DNA from: Diplolepis rosae
Taxonomy: Eukaryota; Arthropoda; Insecta; Hymenoptera; Diplolepididae
Direction of reading: 5' to 3'
DNA length: 64,000 nt
Assembly: GCA_030998225.1 (NCBI GenBank)
Contig: JAPYXD010000262.1
Coordinates: 806,001-870,000 of the forward strand
Shown piece after piece: positions 1-15,000 of the stretch (positions are counted from its first letter, which is position 1; each line of letters begins with the position of its first letter). Made by a program: the position numbers and the translations under genes. The notes beneath the pieces are model-generated. The model searched no databases. It was not told where the DNA came from and saw only the letters and a program-made list of their open reading frames with translations.

Positions 1-3000
1 GGAGTCGCAAAACAAATAAGTATGCAGTGATTATTGCAGAAACAGGATTTCCAGGTAAGCATAAAAAGTATTTTTTCTTGCTTTTATACTGACATGTTGC
101 AAAGGTAGTTGGCTTCCCAGGTTTCATATTCAGCCGACCTGTTATATAGTTATTCAAAGTTCATGTAAGTACAGCTGTAGTTTAGTCCAGATCAAAGAAC
201 TCGCTCAAATCTCGAAAACGCGCGTGAAAGTATTTTCCAAATCTCTCAGGACATGAACATTTTGAAAGTCGCAAAATTAATTTCTTTGTTTTGCAGACTT
301 GTAGAAAATTAGGAGACACAAATTTTCCTTATTTTAAAATTTTCCTCTGATCATTATTTTCAATAATATAAATGGAAAAAGGAAAAAAATTTCATCAAAA
401 TTAATTACTTTTCAAAATATAAATCGTCGTTAGATAGATACATTTTGTCAAATTCACTCAAAATTTGATATGTACACGTATTATAGACTGGTGGCGGACA
501 GAAAACAGTAAAATATGTGAGAATAGCCTATTGTTTAATAATATTTAAGGGGGTGTTCTCATCAAACGGTTTCAGAACATTGATTTTTTTTTCATTTTTT
601 CAAAGATCAGGGATCTAAGAACGATTCAAAGATGTACGACTTGTTTTACTATGGCAATTACGTCAGGAAAGTTTTTCAATGGAAACTTTAAACGCGTTTT
701 TCTCAAAACTACTTTTTCCAAACTGGTTCCCACGATTTCTAAGAAACTAGTAGACGGATTTTGATAAACTTTCTTTTTAAATGTGTGGAAATGTACTCGC
801 TATCGTCTGACGGACGTTTTTCCCCCTATTGTTTATAAAAAATGTTTAATGGATTTTGAAAAGTGGAAAAAACGATTTTTTTTCTATAGCCCGCCATTTC
901 GAAAATTGTTACGATAAAAAAAAGCCTCCGTCAGACGATAACTACACTATCATAGATTAAGAAAAACATTTACTCTTGTGTTTCAGACCAGCCATTTTTG
1001 AGATTTGGTGGGAACCATCAGCCAACTTTTTTTGGAAGGCCTATGTTCGCAAGGGTGCAGTGGCTTTATTCAATACTTTTTATGCTTCCCATTCTTGAAT
1101 TAATAACTCAAATGGATAATGGATAATTTAAGAATGGGATTCACGAAAAGTATTGGATAAAGTCACGTTAATGACATGCCCTTAAGACTAAAATTTTGTT
1201 TATAAAAATTATAATTTGTTTCAGGACTATGGACAAATTTATCAAAAAAAATTATCAAAATTTATTATTAATTATCAAAGTTGTCCAGTGACGTCCTATG
1301 AGAGTCCCTAGACTATTTTGAAGGAACCTACAGTTTAAAGTGGAATTCGAGCCACCATAGGGTTTCGATAAAAGGACTTAGAAAAGTTGAATATTATTAA
1401 ATAAAATGTAACCAATTGACGACGATTTATATTTTAAAAGCTTATTTATTTTGGGGAAATTTTTTCAGTTTTTCATTTATATTATTAAAAATAATGATCA
1501 GGTAAAAAATTTATAATAAGAAAAAGTTGCGTCTTGCAATTGGCTATGAATCTATATAAAAAATAATTAATTTTGCGAGTTTTAAAATGTTTATGTCATG
1601 AGACATATAAAAAATATTTCTACGATATTCAGATGATTGTGCTAATTCTTCGATCCGGAGTCTTAATTATAGAGTTGTATCATAGATTTTTCATGAGACT
1701 TGTATATTTACCAAAATGTATGGTAGCATTGAAATATTTTTCAATTACAGGTTTTAACAAGTCCTTGTCACCCATCGACACTGAACCTGTGGTTATCAAA
1801 ACGTCTATGTAATCTAATGATTTTTGTAAAGCATGTACAATGTCATCTTCCCTGAAAACAAAAATATACAAAAATACTATACAACCAATCACTCTTTATA
1901 TTTATAATCTTAATGTAAGAAAAATCATATAATCTCAAAAGTAGACTAAAATCCCTTTATATATGTTAAGTCTAAGCTCAAAAATTGAATAATTACCCTA
2001 CTTTTGGCTTTATTCTAGTCGGATGGAAAAGATGCTTTAAAAATATCGATGTCCAAGTTGTCTTAACCTTTTCTTATTACTAATATTTCTAATAAGAGGA
2101 AAATCAAATATCTTCTGAATTCTGAATTCGCTATGTAAACCTAATACTGATCTCCAAATTGTTCCATTCACTTTTTTATATCAACATTTCTGGCACGAAA
2201 CAGAGAGAAGCAAAATAACTTTTTCCTGGAGCTGTTTCAATGGTGTGAAAGTATCGGTTTAGTTGCTTAATTAAGGCGGGTTTCTACTTTGTTCGGCCGA
2301 AAAAACGTGCTTTTTTTAGAAATTTTTTTTGGGGAACGTATTTAAGATAAACACTTGAAATTTTTTTTCAGTTGTAGGTGCAAGTTTATTGTACAAGTAC
2401 AAAAAGTTTTTTTTCACTTTATACTGAAGCAAAACTTTGATCGCGTTTTTTTAAAAACTATATCTTTTGGCCTTGCGGAAGTGATTTAAGCCAGACGAGT
2501 CAAGCAATGGCCACGAAATTTTTAACAGTCGTGTATCAAGGGCTTAGCTACACTGAAAAAAAAATTCAACGATACAGACATAATTGTGGTTCCTCGACCT
2601 ATATTATATTGGAGATTTACCGAAAACCAAGGTTTGCTTGTATTATTTCAGCCTGTATGTGTATTCCAAACATATGAATTACTATTGCAGCAATATTTTT
2701 GATTAGCTGTCAAATATATTTTGTTGAATTACTTAAAAACATTCAGCTATATTCATATGGCTGATAAATCTCAAGCATTTCTTTCAGTGTATGGCTCGTA
2801 CTAGAATCTTCAGTAAATATTAACAATTTTTCATTTTACATAACAATTTTTATCGAAAAAAGTGGGCAAAAATCGAGTTTTTCATTCAAAATCGCATAAT
2901 TGTTTCATTTTTCATTTTTTTTTCGAAATCCTAGTACCGGCCAAAGACAAAAGTATACAAAGTGAGAATATATTTCATTTTTGTGTTTCAGGTCATCTGA

Positions 3001-6000
3001 AACAGCGGCAGGACTTCCGCGAGTGGAAAAAATTCGTTCGGCGCGCCGCCATTGCTCAATGCCCCCCCTCCCCCCTGCATATTTCTACTGAAAACTTTTT
3101 GTAGTTGTACAATAAACTTGTACCTACAACTGAAAAAAATTTTCAAGTGTTTATCTTAAATACGTTCGGCAAAAAAAAATTCTAAAAAAAGCACGTTTTT
3201 TCGGCCGAACAAAGTAGAAACCCCCCTTAACTTAATCGAGATTCGGATTTTCAATTAAACGTACCCATACCCAATGCAATCCAATAAATTTTTTAAAAAT
3301 TATTATATGTATACATAATAGACAGACACCTTCACCAAAATAATTGTTTCAGGTTCATGAGGTCTTAAAATGTGGTGATCCGTTGTTAGGAGATGGGAAT
3401 GTTGAAGTTTGTATAATAATAGTAACTTATCATGTGATGAAAATGTAGACGATATTGTGGTGCAACTATAAAATTAGCTAGCGTGTATGTGAAATATCTT
3501 TAGTTTTACATTTTAACCGCAAATCTAGATCTACAAATAACTGCACTGTCCAAAATTTTAATTATTATTATTGGTCAATGACCCATATAATTAATTAAGG
3601 AAACAAAATATGTACATTCTTAGGTAATACTTACTTATCGTGAACAATTCCCATATCGACAGGATCATACCCAGCTTCCTTGAGCATTGTAATTAGAGTT
3701 ATTCTATTACTATCGTACATGTGACCTTTCATTAAAGGTTCTCCTAAATCTTGTAATTCATTTCCAGTAGATAAAACTCCCACTGACGCCAATTTTGTTA
3801 CTTTTATGTCTGAAAAGCCACAAGCAGCTAACAGTCCCATTTCCACAGCACTGATTTTGGAATGTGCTTTTAGAATCAAGGATCCTTCTTCTATGTCGCT
3901 GCCAATTTCTCTTTATAGTGAAAGTCAATCAATTGATAAATTATCTGATTCCAGCACGAAATTTAAAATTATTTGATTAAATTAATTGATTAAGGTAAAA
4001 ATGGGGGAGGGGGGTAAATGACGAAACAGAAATATAAATGTGCTGTTTAAAATTCAAATTAGTTCGTGGCCTGGTTATCTGGCTTACCTAATATCTTGAC
4101 CTTCATTAGGACATACGAGAATTTCAATTTCCTTTTCTTCACCATTCGGAGCTATTCTTATTAACTTCGTATCCTCCACTTGCACCACAGCTGTTGCTTC
4201 TAATTATAAAAAATTTAAGTAATAAATAATAAGTTATTAATATAGAAAAATAATAGCTTCTAACATGTCATATGCAACACGACCACAGTGTGAAGTTGGC
4301 TTGAAAACGCGGATATTATGATCACGTATTCCAGTCGCTGTCCGCTGTTTTTTAATTTTTTCTTATCGACAAGATATCTACTCTCCTCTTACTCCTATAG
4401 GGGGTTGGTTGGAAGTACGCAAAAACGCAAAAACGCGAAATCGGCTATTTTCCCCTCGCTATTAAGGTGTCGAAAGTCGAATTTTCAATAAGCATTTTAT
4501 GAAAAATGGTTTACATATTTACATATCTTACCGTCCGGCAAAGGAGCCCCGGTATTTATCCACACGCAAGTTCCCGGCTCAAGCCGAAATGTTCCTGTCT
4601 GAAAATAATAGGAATTTTTCGTTATATATTAATGAAAAACATTAGGTTAATTAAAAATTTCATAAGAGAGAATCTTGACGTTAAAATTATAAAAATTTAA
4701 TATTAACTATTGGTAAAGTTAAAAACTTATTTAAATAATTTTACAGATTTACAAAAAAAAAATATAATGCACAAATATCATCTATTAAACATTGAAATTT
4801 GAAAATTCGCGTTTTTATTACTTTACCGACGAACATGGACGAATGGCAGACATCTTGTTATTACTAAATATTGTGACATTGTTGATTTATTTTTACGCAG
4901 TTTTCACATCAAATCGTGGTTTCATGCAGAATTTTATTAAATCCGTAAAAAAGTAAGTGCTTCCCCTTATCACAAGGGAAAATTTAATGCCCTCTTAACT
5001 ATAAAAGTTTAATTTTCTACTAAAAACTTAAAATCACACATTTCTATTCCGACTCAGAAAAAGCCTATTTACTCCAATAATTCTATATGTTCTATACTAG
5101 GAGAGACAATTATCAATGCAATTCGCAAATACTCACAGCCTGGCCTGCCTCTATACTTCCTATCACTTTTCTCTGTCCTTTACCATCATTGGCTATAACT
5201 GCATAACCATCTTTAATAGATGCTCTGAAAGGTGGTAAATTATGAAGAGAATGTACGTCTTCACGACAAATTCTACCAGACGCATTCCACACATTAATTC
5301 TCTCGACCTCTCCAGCAAATGCGTTTTCTTCAATTAATTTTTCTGCAGATTCCATTGAAATCATTGGATAAGAAGATTGTCTGAGTCTTCCTGTAGTTTT
5401 TTCTGTGTAAATCTAATAGTAAAAATAATCGTCTAGAAAATATAGATAATACACTCCACGCTCTCTTATACGACGAGCTCAGGACCGAGAACTTTCCTTT
5501 ATACGACGGCGCAAGGAGAACCCGCCTGTCTCCTACCACTATACAATATACTATTACATTACGAGGGATGAAACACAGCGATTGCAACGAGTGTGAAGTT
5601 TGCTGTCCGAGCGAGGATAGGGGAGCAGCAAATGGTCGTATAAGGGAGCACGGAGTGTAGGTAGGTATATATATATATGTAGAAGATTCAGAAGATAAAT
5701 AGAAAATTTGTTATATTCATATACAAAGTGTTGCATTTTAAGTTAGATACCACAATACCTCAAAACAACTCTGCTGGAAGTGAAAAGATATAAATTGTAT
5801 CCATTTCTACCTCTTTCAATCCCTAACATAGAAAGAAATAAGGATTATTTATCTCAGCCTATCCACATTTATCATTTCCTATCTTCTTCTCAATCTGACT
5901 AAAAATAAACCGCTCAGTAAATTAAAAAAAATTTTAACTTACTGAGTATGTGTTTTGATCCTTATTAGTACAAGTGTGATTTTGAGTGCATTGGATTGCT

Positions 6001-9000
6001 TTATGGGTTTCAATGATGTCTGGCTTATTATCTAAAATTAATGCTACCGCATGAGGTATTGCGCCTGCGATTGCTTCTAAACATTCTTTTGCTGCCTTTG
6101 GCGATCCAGGAAGATTAATAATCAGCGTTTTGTGCAGGATTCCACAAACAGGCCTGAAATATAATTAAACATGTTGATGAACAATTTTTGTTAGGGAAAG
6201 TGTTAAGTGCAGAAGTAAATATATAAACAGTTATTCAAATTTACATATTATATATTTATTCATTTATTCCAAGAGTATCGTTTTTAATTTCTGGTCAAAA
6301 CCTTGAAAAAAGCAGGATAATACTAGTAAATATAATAATACTAGTAAATAAGTATCCATTAGGTTTCCAGTTCCTAGAACTCTCCACCCAGTATAGAACA
6401 ACTATCAATCTTAATTAAGTACTCATAAACATATAAAAACAAATTCGCCGTATTTAGCAAAAATTTCAAAAAATGCACAAAAATATTTAAATTACTTTCA
6501 ATTTATTTTTTAACTCTGTCATCTTATTGAGATTAAAATGCAATAAGTAAACACTTTTTATAAAAAAATCGATTGAAAAATTATAATTTAGTTATTTTTA
6601 GATTCTTCTTGACAATGGAAAGCGTTCATAAAAAAGGTTTTAGTTAAGGATACTGCATTATTTATAAAAAATATACCTAGAAAGCATAGCCATTGGTGTA
6701 ACATTCAAGCTCGCCAGGAGCATCGCAAGAGTGATTCCTGGAGCCTCTTTTTCGATTACATGTTTAGTTGCTTCAGGAGTAACATCTCGGTCAGACAAAC
6801 CTGTTCCTCCTGATGTTAAAATAACGTTTACGCCTGGCTCGAATGACCATTTTCTCAATTTTCTCTGTATCAAGATTAAATTTATATATATACTTGTAAC
6901 CAGAAAATTCTAACACCACTAAAAATCCATGATAAAATGTGGATATTTCACGTAAAAACAAAAACAAAAAAAACGGAAACGCAATATGAGCAAGTGTTAA
7001 GTTTAAGAGGGGTCAAATTGTTGATTAATGATAAGTGAGCCATCAATTCACTTTATTGATATCTTCTATTAATTCTCACTTTTCATTAATACAATTTTAG
7101 AGAAAAGGCAACGGAGAGAGGAAACCCAGGCATTACACGATCCTGACTCTCGATAACATCAGCTTACAACACAGACCTTACTAAAAATCTCAACGTCGTT
7201 CCAACGTTGCAAATTTCGCGACCATCCTGGAATTTCAGACAAGCAGATTCATTGGAAATTATAATTTAAAAATTTAGCAGAATAATTAATTTTAAAAACT
7301 GTTAGATCTGCGAAAGTAGTTTAATATAGCATATTTTGTTTTGAACAAAAAAATTATGCATCGTGTTAATATTTTTAAAACTAAACTATCCCATTGTATT
7401 TTTCATGAAGATTCCCAATACACTGGCTTGTCTAAAATTTGATTATGATTGATACTTTGAAATTAACGTTGGATCATTGATTTGAATTGATGGGTGTTCT
7501 GAGCAACGTTTGTTATTTTATGTTGGGCTCAACATTGGGATTTATAATTGGAATCTGAAATCTTGTGTGCGTCATTTTCGCATTAAGGGGGTACTATGGT
7601 AATAATGGCCTTTTTTTCATGAATTTTATTTTTGCACAAATTTTTATTCTGTAGTCAAAATATTTTTGTACGTTTTAGTACACGTTATGGAGAGTATAAA
7701 AAAATCTAGGTTGTTAATTTTTGTTAATATCCGGTGTAGATATAGGGGACCATAGGACGCCATGTTTAAAAGTGGTGCCCACGATTTCTCCATTGTGGAT
7801 GATCCGAAACATACAAAACAAATTTTATTTTGAAGTACATATGAATGGATATCTCATGACCCTTGTCCAAAAAAATATCTTCATAAATAAACAAACAGTG
7901 CAACTTTTCATTTTTTTATTTTTTTTCGCTTGTTTTTTGTAAATAATTGTGTCATAACGTTGTTAAATATTAACTTACAGTAATGGTCATGGGTCATTCC
8001 ATAGCCAGGTGTTTTATGAACATTTAAAAAAAAAAAGTAGGCAAATCGGCCAAGTAGACGGGCCGGAATCGTGGGCACCAGTTCAAAAAACACAGTTTTG
8101 AGAAAAACGCAATTAAAGATTTTGCAAAAAATTATCACTATCATCATCATAAGAATGGTGATAAAAATTACTTTTTCACAACTTGAATATCGCATTATAT
8201 ATTTTTTGGGTCGCTGATCACAAATCTGCTATCAAATTTATCAAATTAATTTGTTTAAACAATTTTTATAAATAAATTTTCTCAAGTATTGAAACAACTC
8301 GATGCGCCAGCTGCTTTATCCGCGCGCTCGACCCCTTGCGGCAAATCTCATTTTTTATCACTTTTCGATATCATCTGAAGTACAGGGAGGTTTATACATT
8401 ATACTTTAGGGTTTAAAGTAACCGAAACTGCAAAAAAAAAATTTCGATTTTTTGAGAAAAGATTACCATAGTACCCCCTTAATAAAGATGGTCGACATCA
8501 GAAAGGAATTTTTCAATAAACACACATATAATTAGAGCAAAAAATCTTTTCTTCTCATTTTTTAAGTCAGTTTGATCTGAGAAACATCGTAGATGAAAAA
8601 AATTTTTAAAATGTTTTCTTTAGCTAGTATTAACTCAGGTTATCTAAAAAAGTGTGTATTTCCTTTTTAATGTCTGAAAACTTACATTTTTATGTAAAAA
8701 TTCTACTTGATTGTAGATTAGTCAATAATAATCTTCTTCAAATAACTTATTTGTGTCTTTTAATAAATTGCATCGCTCGGTATTGCCTAATCTAGAGATA
8801 CAGAAGGAATAAGAGTATCGTCCGCATGCTATTCGAGCTAATTGGAACCCAAGTTTCTTATTAACCCGCTAAAAATGTATAAACTGCGTATAAATGTACA
8901 CTTGATATAATCTAGGTAGAGTATATGTAAATGACGGAATAGGTGGCTAGTGTAAGATATTAAACGCTGATAATTAGTATTATAATATCAAGGTTAATAA

Positions 9001-12000
9001 AAGATTAACAAATTTCTTAATATAATAAAGCATTGTGTTGTGTGATACCATATTTTCATGTGTTAAAAACTTTGTGAATAGTTTCAAAGTGAAGTTAGAT
9101 GCAATGATTGACAAAAGAATCTTTTTAAATTTTAACAGGGTACTTATTTCATAGAAATTTTAAAACGTATAGGCATTGAATAACACTATAGTGTTAACAG
9201 AAACCAAAGTTTATCGTTAACACGAAAAAAATTGAAACTGCATTTATGTGTAGAATGAGTACGACTTTGCTATAGTGTATAGGTGTGTCGGTACAAATAG
9301 TTAATGGTAGTTGTGAAATCCCTCTCTGCTAGAAGTAAAAAGGTATAGAAAGAGGTAGAAAGCGACAGGTAATGACAGGAAAAATGATAGCCCTATTATT
9401 TTTCAACTCTTATTTTTTCTGTCTCTTTCGCGAAAAACAGACTTAATCCTGTCATTATTATCCTGAAATACATTATCATAAGGGCTATATCTACCATGCC
9501 AAGGAATATTTATCTCTTTCTATCCCTCAGCCAATCACTTGTTCTTATCTCTAGTCTATCCCCCTTCTTGATCTTTCGTTTCAAACGTATCAATTCTCAC
9601 ATCTCTAACATATACCTGACAATTTTATATATACATTTTCTATTCAATAAATAAAAATAATTGAGGCTTCGGATTCCATAACCGAAGGAGCGCGTGGCCT
9701 AGTAGGCAAAAGAGGGGATACCGCAATGCGCGAACTTTTTTTCCATTTAAATAAAAAAGTCGGAAAAATGATCAAAAAAACGTGGCAGTACATGTTAAAT
9801 GTCATTCCGCATATTTTTCCTCTCATAAATTTTTGTGTCAGAACTCTAGTTTTTTTTTATAATCGAAGAAAACCGTATTTTTTGAATGTACGAAATCAAT
9901 CGATTTTTTACAATCAACTCGCTGTTTTTCGTACAAATTTGTCTGGAATAGTCTGAAATGTTATTAACAGACTAAAAAAACCCTAGAGCTTCAATTAGTT
10001 ATGTTCAACATAACAAAATTCTCAATTTGTTAATAATTTTTATTATAACAGTTGCGGCTGGCAAAATTCTCACTTTTCATCTTCAAAGAAAAAAAGTATG
10101 CGAGGAAGTTTAGAGTTGAGAGAACTTTCAGCGAGAAAATTGTTCAGCAGGCTTTAAGGCAGTTTTTCAATATATTTTGAGATTTTTTAATTGAGAACTG
10201 TGGCCAGGATGAGAATTTATTTAATTGTGTTCAAGCGTACCGATACCGTCAAGTGATAGATCGATCGAACGCGGAGAAAAAGAGATGCACCTATGCCGAG
10301 AGCACGCGATTTGACAGAGTTGCAACATCATTTTGGCCAATTCGTTTTCTTTATTTATATCTATTCTGTAAAAACTATTTAGAAACATGCTAAACGAATG
10401 GAAAGAAATGATAAATATACACTTTATATTGGCAATAATGTAACAAAATGTGTTAGCGTATTTTAAAAACACACTATGTTTAGCGTTCTAGGAACAGTTC
10501 TGCACGGAGAAAATTCATTTGTGAAAATTTAATCCAAAGTTGAGTGAAGCTGGGACATAGTGGCTTTTGAAGAAAATTTAGATAGATAGAGGTGAATAGA
10601 TAAGGGATAAAAAGCGTTCAAAATTTTAATATTTTAATATTTCAAACTAATTACTAAATGAAAACCCTGATCATAGGAAGCACATGAGAAACCGAACGGG
10701 AAACTGCATATATATGATCTGGGCTCAAATCACTATACAATACTGCCCTCCATATAATATTTCATAAAAAAGTAATTTATCCAAATTGATTTACAAAAAC
10801 ATTTTTTAGAAAATGATTTAAAATAATAGGATTTATATCACTTTACTTTCAGCAGGGATGCGAGAATTTGTTTTATAACATTAAGATTAGCTAAGTTGAA
10901 CAAAATATTTAATTTAAATTGAAGATATGTGTTAATGTTGATAGTTGGCTTTAGGGTCCAAGGTTAATATAAATTCAGCGGTTTACATAATCAGACGTTT
11001 CAGTTCTGATCGGAGCCCTCATCAGTGATTTATTATGAATCTAAAAAATACAGAAAAAAAAGGGGGGGGGGGGATTGCTAACGTATGATTTCTTTTATAA
11101 AAGTTTAAGTAATTATTATTACGTTTTTACATGTGGGTAAAGAATTTTAAAGGGGTTTAAAAAATATTTTTGTATAAATAAAATGAGGAAAGTTTAAAAA
11201 ACGTGACATATTATGCGTGTATACAGTGAGATGAAAACTTGATTTTTTATATAGATTTTTTTCCCACATAGGCCTTTTCTTGATATGAAGCTAAATATCA
11301 AAATGTATCGGTAATTATTTTTATGTTGTATAGCGAGTTGAAGGCAACATTGTCACAGGATAAAATACTTTTTTCTAAAAATACATTCTTAAACGCTAAA
11401 ATTGTCAATTCCCGCTTAAATATGTAGATATAACATTTTTTTTATATTCTTTCATGAGATTATACAACCAAATTTTCTTTGGTATGAAGTCAAATCTGGA
11501 AGAATTTTAATATAACATGTTTTCTTTGGCATAAATTGATCAGAGAGGACTTCTGGAAAAAAATATATAACATTATGTACGTATTTATAAAAAATACGTT
11601 TCGAAACATAGTATTACACATGTAGTATTGATCACAATAATAAAGTGCGCAAAATTATACATACTGATTAATTGTAATTATATAAAATTTTCATACATAT
11701 TGTTTAAAAAGGGAGGATTTTACTTATCTACAGTAATGTGTTAAATATCAAAATTTTCAAAAAAACGTATGCAATTTTAATGTTCGATAATCGACTTTAC
11801 TCCAAAATATTCAAAACTCCAGATTGGAAAAATTAAATAATAAATTTTTCATTTCGAATACTGTAAAATTACACAATTAAGTAATTTTTCAATAATTGAC
11901 CAATTATTTTCTTATTAATTTGTGATAAAAGCCATCAAACTCATTGATTACTGTTTCAAATTCGAGCGCGCTTCATTCCGTAGTAGTGGGGAAAGAGGGG

Positions 12001-15000
12001 TCGATCGTCGGCTCGTTGTGGGGAACCGTGACGCGCTCGTATAAGGGAGGCCTTGTTACAGGGAATCTCGTAATAGGGAATCTCGAGTGTAGCTTCATAT
12101 CAAGAAAAAGCCTATGCGGGAAAAAAATCTATATAAACAAACAAGTTTTCATCTCACTGTATACACGCATAATATGTCACGTTTTTTAAACTTTCCCCAT
12201 TTTATTTATAAGGTAAATGTACCAGTCGTTGCGCTGGTACGAGTCGTTGCGCTATCGAGCATATTTTACGTAAAATTAAGAACATTACTTTATATTTTTG
12301 TGTTCAAGTTGAAGATATCGTTGATCATAAGGTTATTATTCATCTCTCATAACAAATTTTGAATGTAAATGCTTATTCAAAAATGATAAAAAATAAAATA
12401 TTCCAGAATGTTCAAATCGTAGTTCATAAAATGACTGTGCTTATTTTTTATGCAAATGGAACTCTTCTCAAATTCAAGTATTTATTTCAATTTATTCGAC
12501 ATCAATTTTGAAAGTTTTTGATTTATATTTTTGATAACCCTTATATAAAGTGTATCTCGTGTCATTTAAGGTAGAAATTCAAATTGTATATTAATAATCG
12601 AACAAATTATCGACTGGTACACGAAAATCGTTCATGGCCCAGTGTTTGCATGGCCATAGCAACGAATGGAGCATACGTATTACAATTTTTTAACTGAAAA
12701 AAGATGATTTGTCGATAAAATCATTCGCTAGAAAAAAAAGGTTAACAATTTAGAACTATAAATAAAGTTTTCTTCGTCAAAAATCTTTTCTAACCTCATA
12801 ACTTTGACATTTGATGCAAGTTTCGAAAATTTATAAGTATGAATCATTATTTTTAGACAATATTCGACATGGAAAATCACGAAAAAAGAAAACAACGTCG
12901 CGGTAAAATAAAACGATACTCGCAGGATGATATTTATCGTTGTCTCGATGACATAAGAGTCCGAAAAATGTCGATATCAAAGGCGGCAAAGTCTTACAAC
13001 GTTCCGGCAAGCACAATTCGTAGCAAAATACAGAACAAAGTTCCAATAGAAGCGAAATTCGGGCCACCGCCAGTTCTCTCGGTTAATGAAGAGAAGTTGG
13101 TTATGAAATGGATATTTTTCTGCTGTGATAGGGGCTTCCCCGTTACTAAAGACCTTTTACTGGACTCCGTCAAAAAGTACATTGTCGATCAACAAATTGC
13201 GAATCCTTTCAAGAACAATCGTCCAGGAAGGCATTGGTTCCACGCATTTTGCAAACGTCATCCCGAACTATCTCAAAGAATGGCGCAAAATTTGTCCACG
13301 TGTCGAGCACTTGCAACTCCAGGTAGACTTCGATCCCGGTTCAACGAAGTAGAAAAATATTTGATTTCGAAAAACCTCAGAGACATTGATCCGTCGCGAA
13401 TTGCGAATTTGGATGAAAGCGCTTTTTTCCCCTGTCCAAAAGCCGGATTTGTATTGGCACGAAAGGGCTCCAAGTCAGTGCACAAAGTTGTGGCTGGCAA
13501 CGATAGAGAGAGTATTTCCGTACTTTTTACGGTAACTGGGGCTGGAGAGATGGCACCTCCCTTGATTTTATTTTGATATTAACGGCTACCAAGTGCCATT
13601 GCACGAAAAGTACCAGATGGATGGAGCATTGGCAACACGGAAAATGGATGGATGACATCAGAATCTTTTTATGAATATATCGCTAATGTGCTATATCCGT
13701 GGATAGTCAAGAAAGGAGTAGAATTTCCAACCATAATTTACTTGGATGGCCACTCTTCGCACGTGATGTATCCTCTTGTGAAATTCTGCAAGGAGAAGAA
13801 TATCGTGCTCATCTCGCTTTTTCCAAATGCCACCCATTTGTTGCAACCCCTTGACGTGTCCTTTTTGTATCCTCTAAAAGTGTCATGGAAAAAACGATCG
13901 ACGAATATAGAGTAGAGAATGGATTCAAGCCTTTCGAAAAAGAAGACTTCGCTCCTCTTCTCAAAAGAGCAGTCGACAAACTAACAGTACCTGAAATCGT
14001 GAAAAATGGATTTGCGACTTGCGGACTGAGTCCATTTTCTCCGGAATCTTTCGATTACAACGCTGTAGAAACCAGCACGGAAAATTCTGAGCGACAATCG
14101 AGTTCCGTCCAGCACAAATATCACCTGCAATATTTTGAAGAAACCATACTCGACAGCTCGATGCTTGCGGAGTTTCGAAATGGTGTCATCAGCGATCCAA
14201 AAAACTACGAGCTGTTCAAAGCTTGGCAGAAAATGAAACACTTTTCGGGTAATTGTATTGTATATTTGGCATTATTCCTCATGAATGCATTATCAATGAT
14301 GAGATTTTTGGTCCATTTGTTGAAAAAATATTTGTACTAGTCATACAGTCATTATTTACATATGATTTTCCCGAATCAATTATTTTTCCTTGTTTGATGT
14401 GCAGGGGAAACGGTACTCGAGAAACAAACCGAGATAGAAGTTGAGACAGAAGTCCAGGATTCTGCTGCGATAGGATTGCAAGGAGATTCGAACACTGGAA
14501 CAATTTTTATTGTGCAGGAGGACGGTTCCGTAGTCGAGTTGCAACAGGACAATAATGCATTGCCTGTTGAAAACCCTATAATTATTAATATTCCTCATCA
14601 AAACGAAGTCCTTGAAAATCCCCAAAGAAACCTCGAAGAGTTTGGTTCACCTTCCTCTGATTTAATTGATTCTCAAAAAATCCAAGTTACGAACAAAGTA
14701 ACTTTTAATTTTCCCAATGGTAAAAAAAAATTTTCCAAAATTTGTTTTCAATATTTTGATAATTCTTTATGAATAATACTTTTTTGATTGATAGTATAAA
14801 AGATATTCAAAGCACAAGTAGTCGCGATAGCGAAGAGAAACATGTGGAAGTTGGAAATCCAGAATCTCATGAAAAAGCCCGAGAAAATAATCAAGGTACT
14901 GATGTATTAATTGTTTGTTCGTATTTTCGCATTGTCAAAATAGAAATTATTACAGATAATAACGAAAACCATGAATTGGACGGCATCCCTCCAACTTTTA

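Noticed and set aside
1..54. Plus-strand open frame ending at a good GTAAGC donor, looking like an exon
   Set aside because: The minus strand of the same bases encodes [19 protein letters not shown], the MoeA domain of gephyrin, in frame with the upstream exon.
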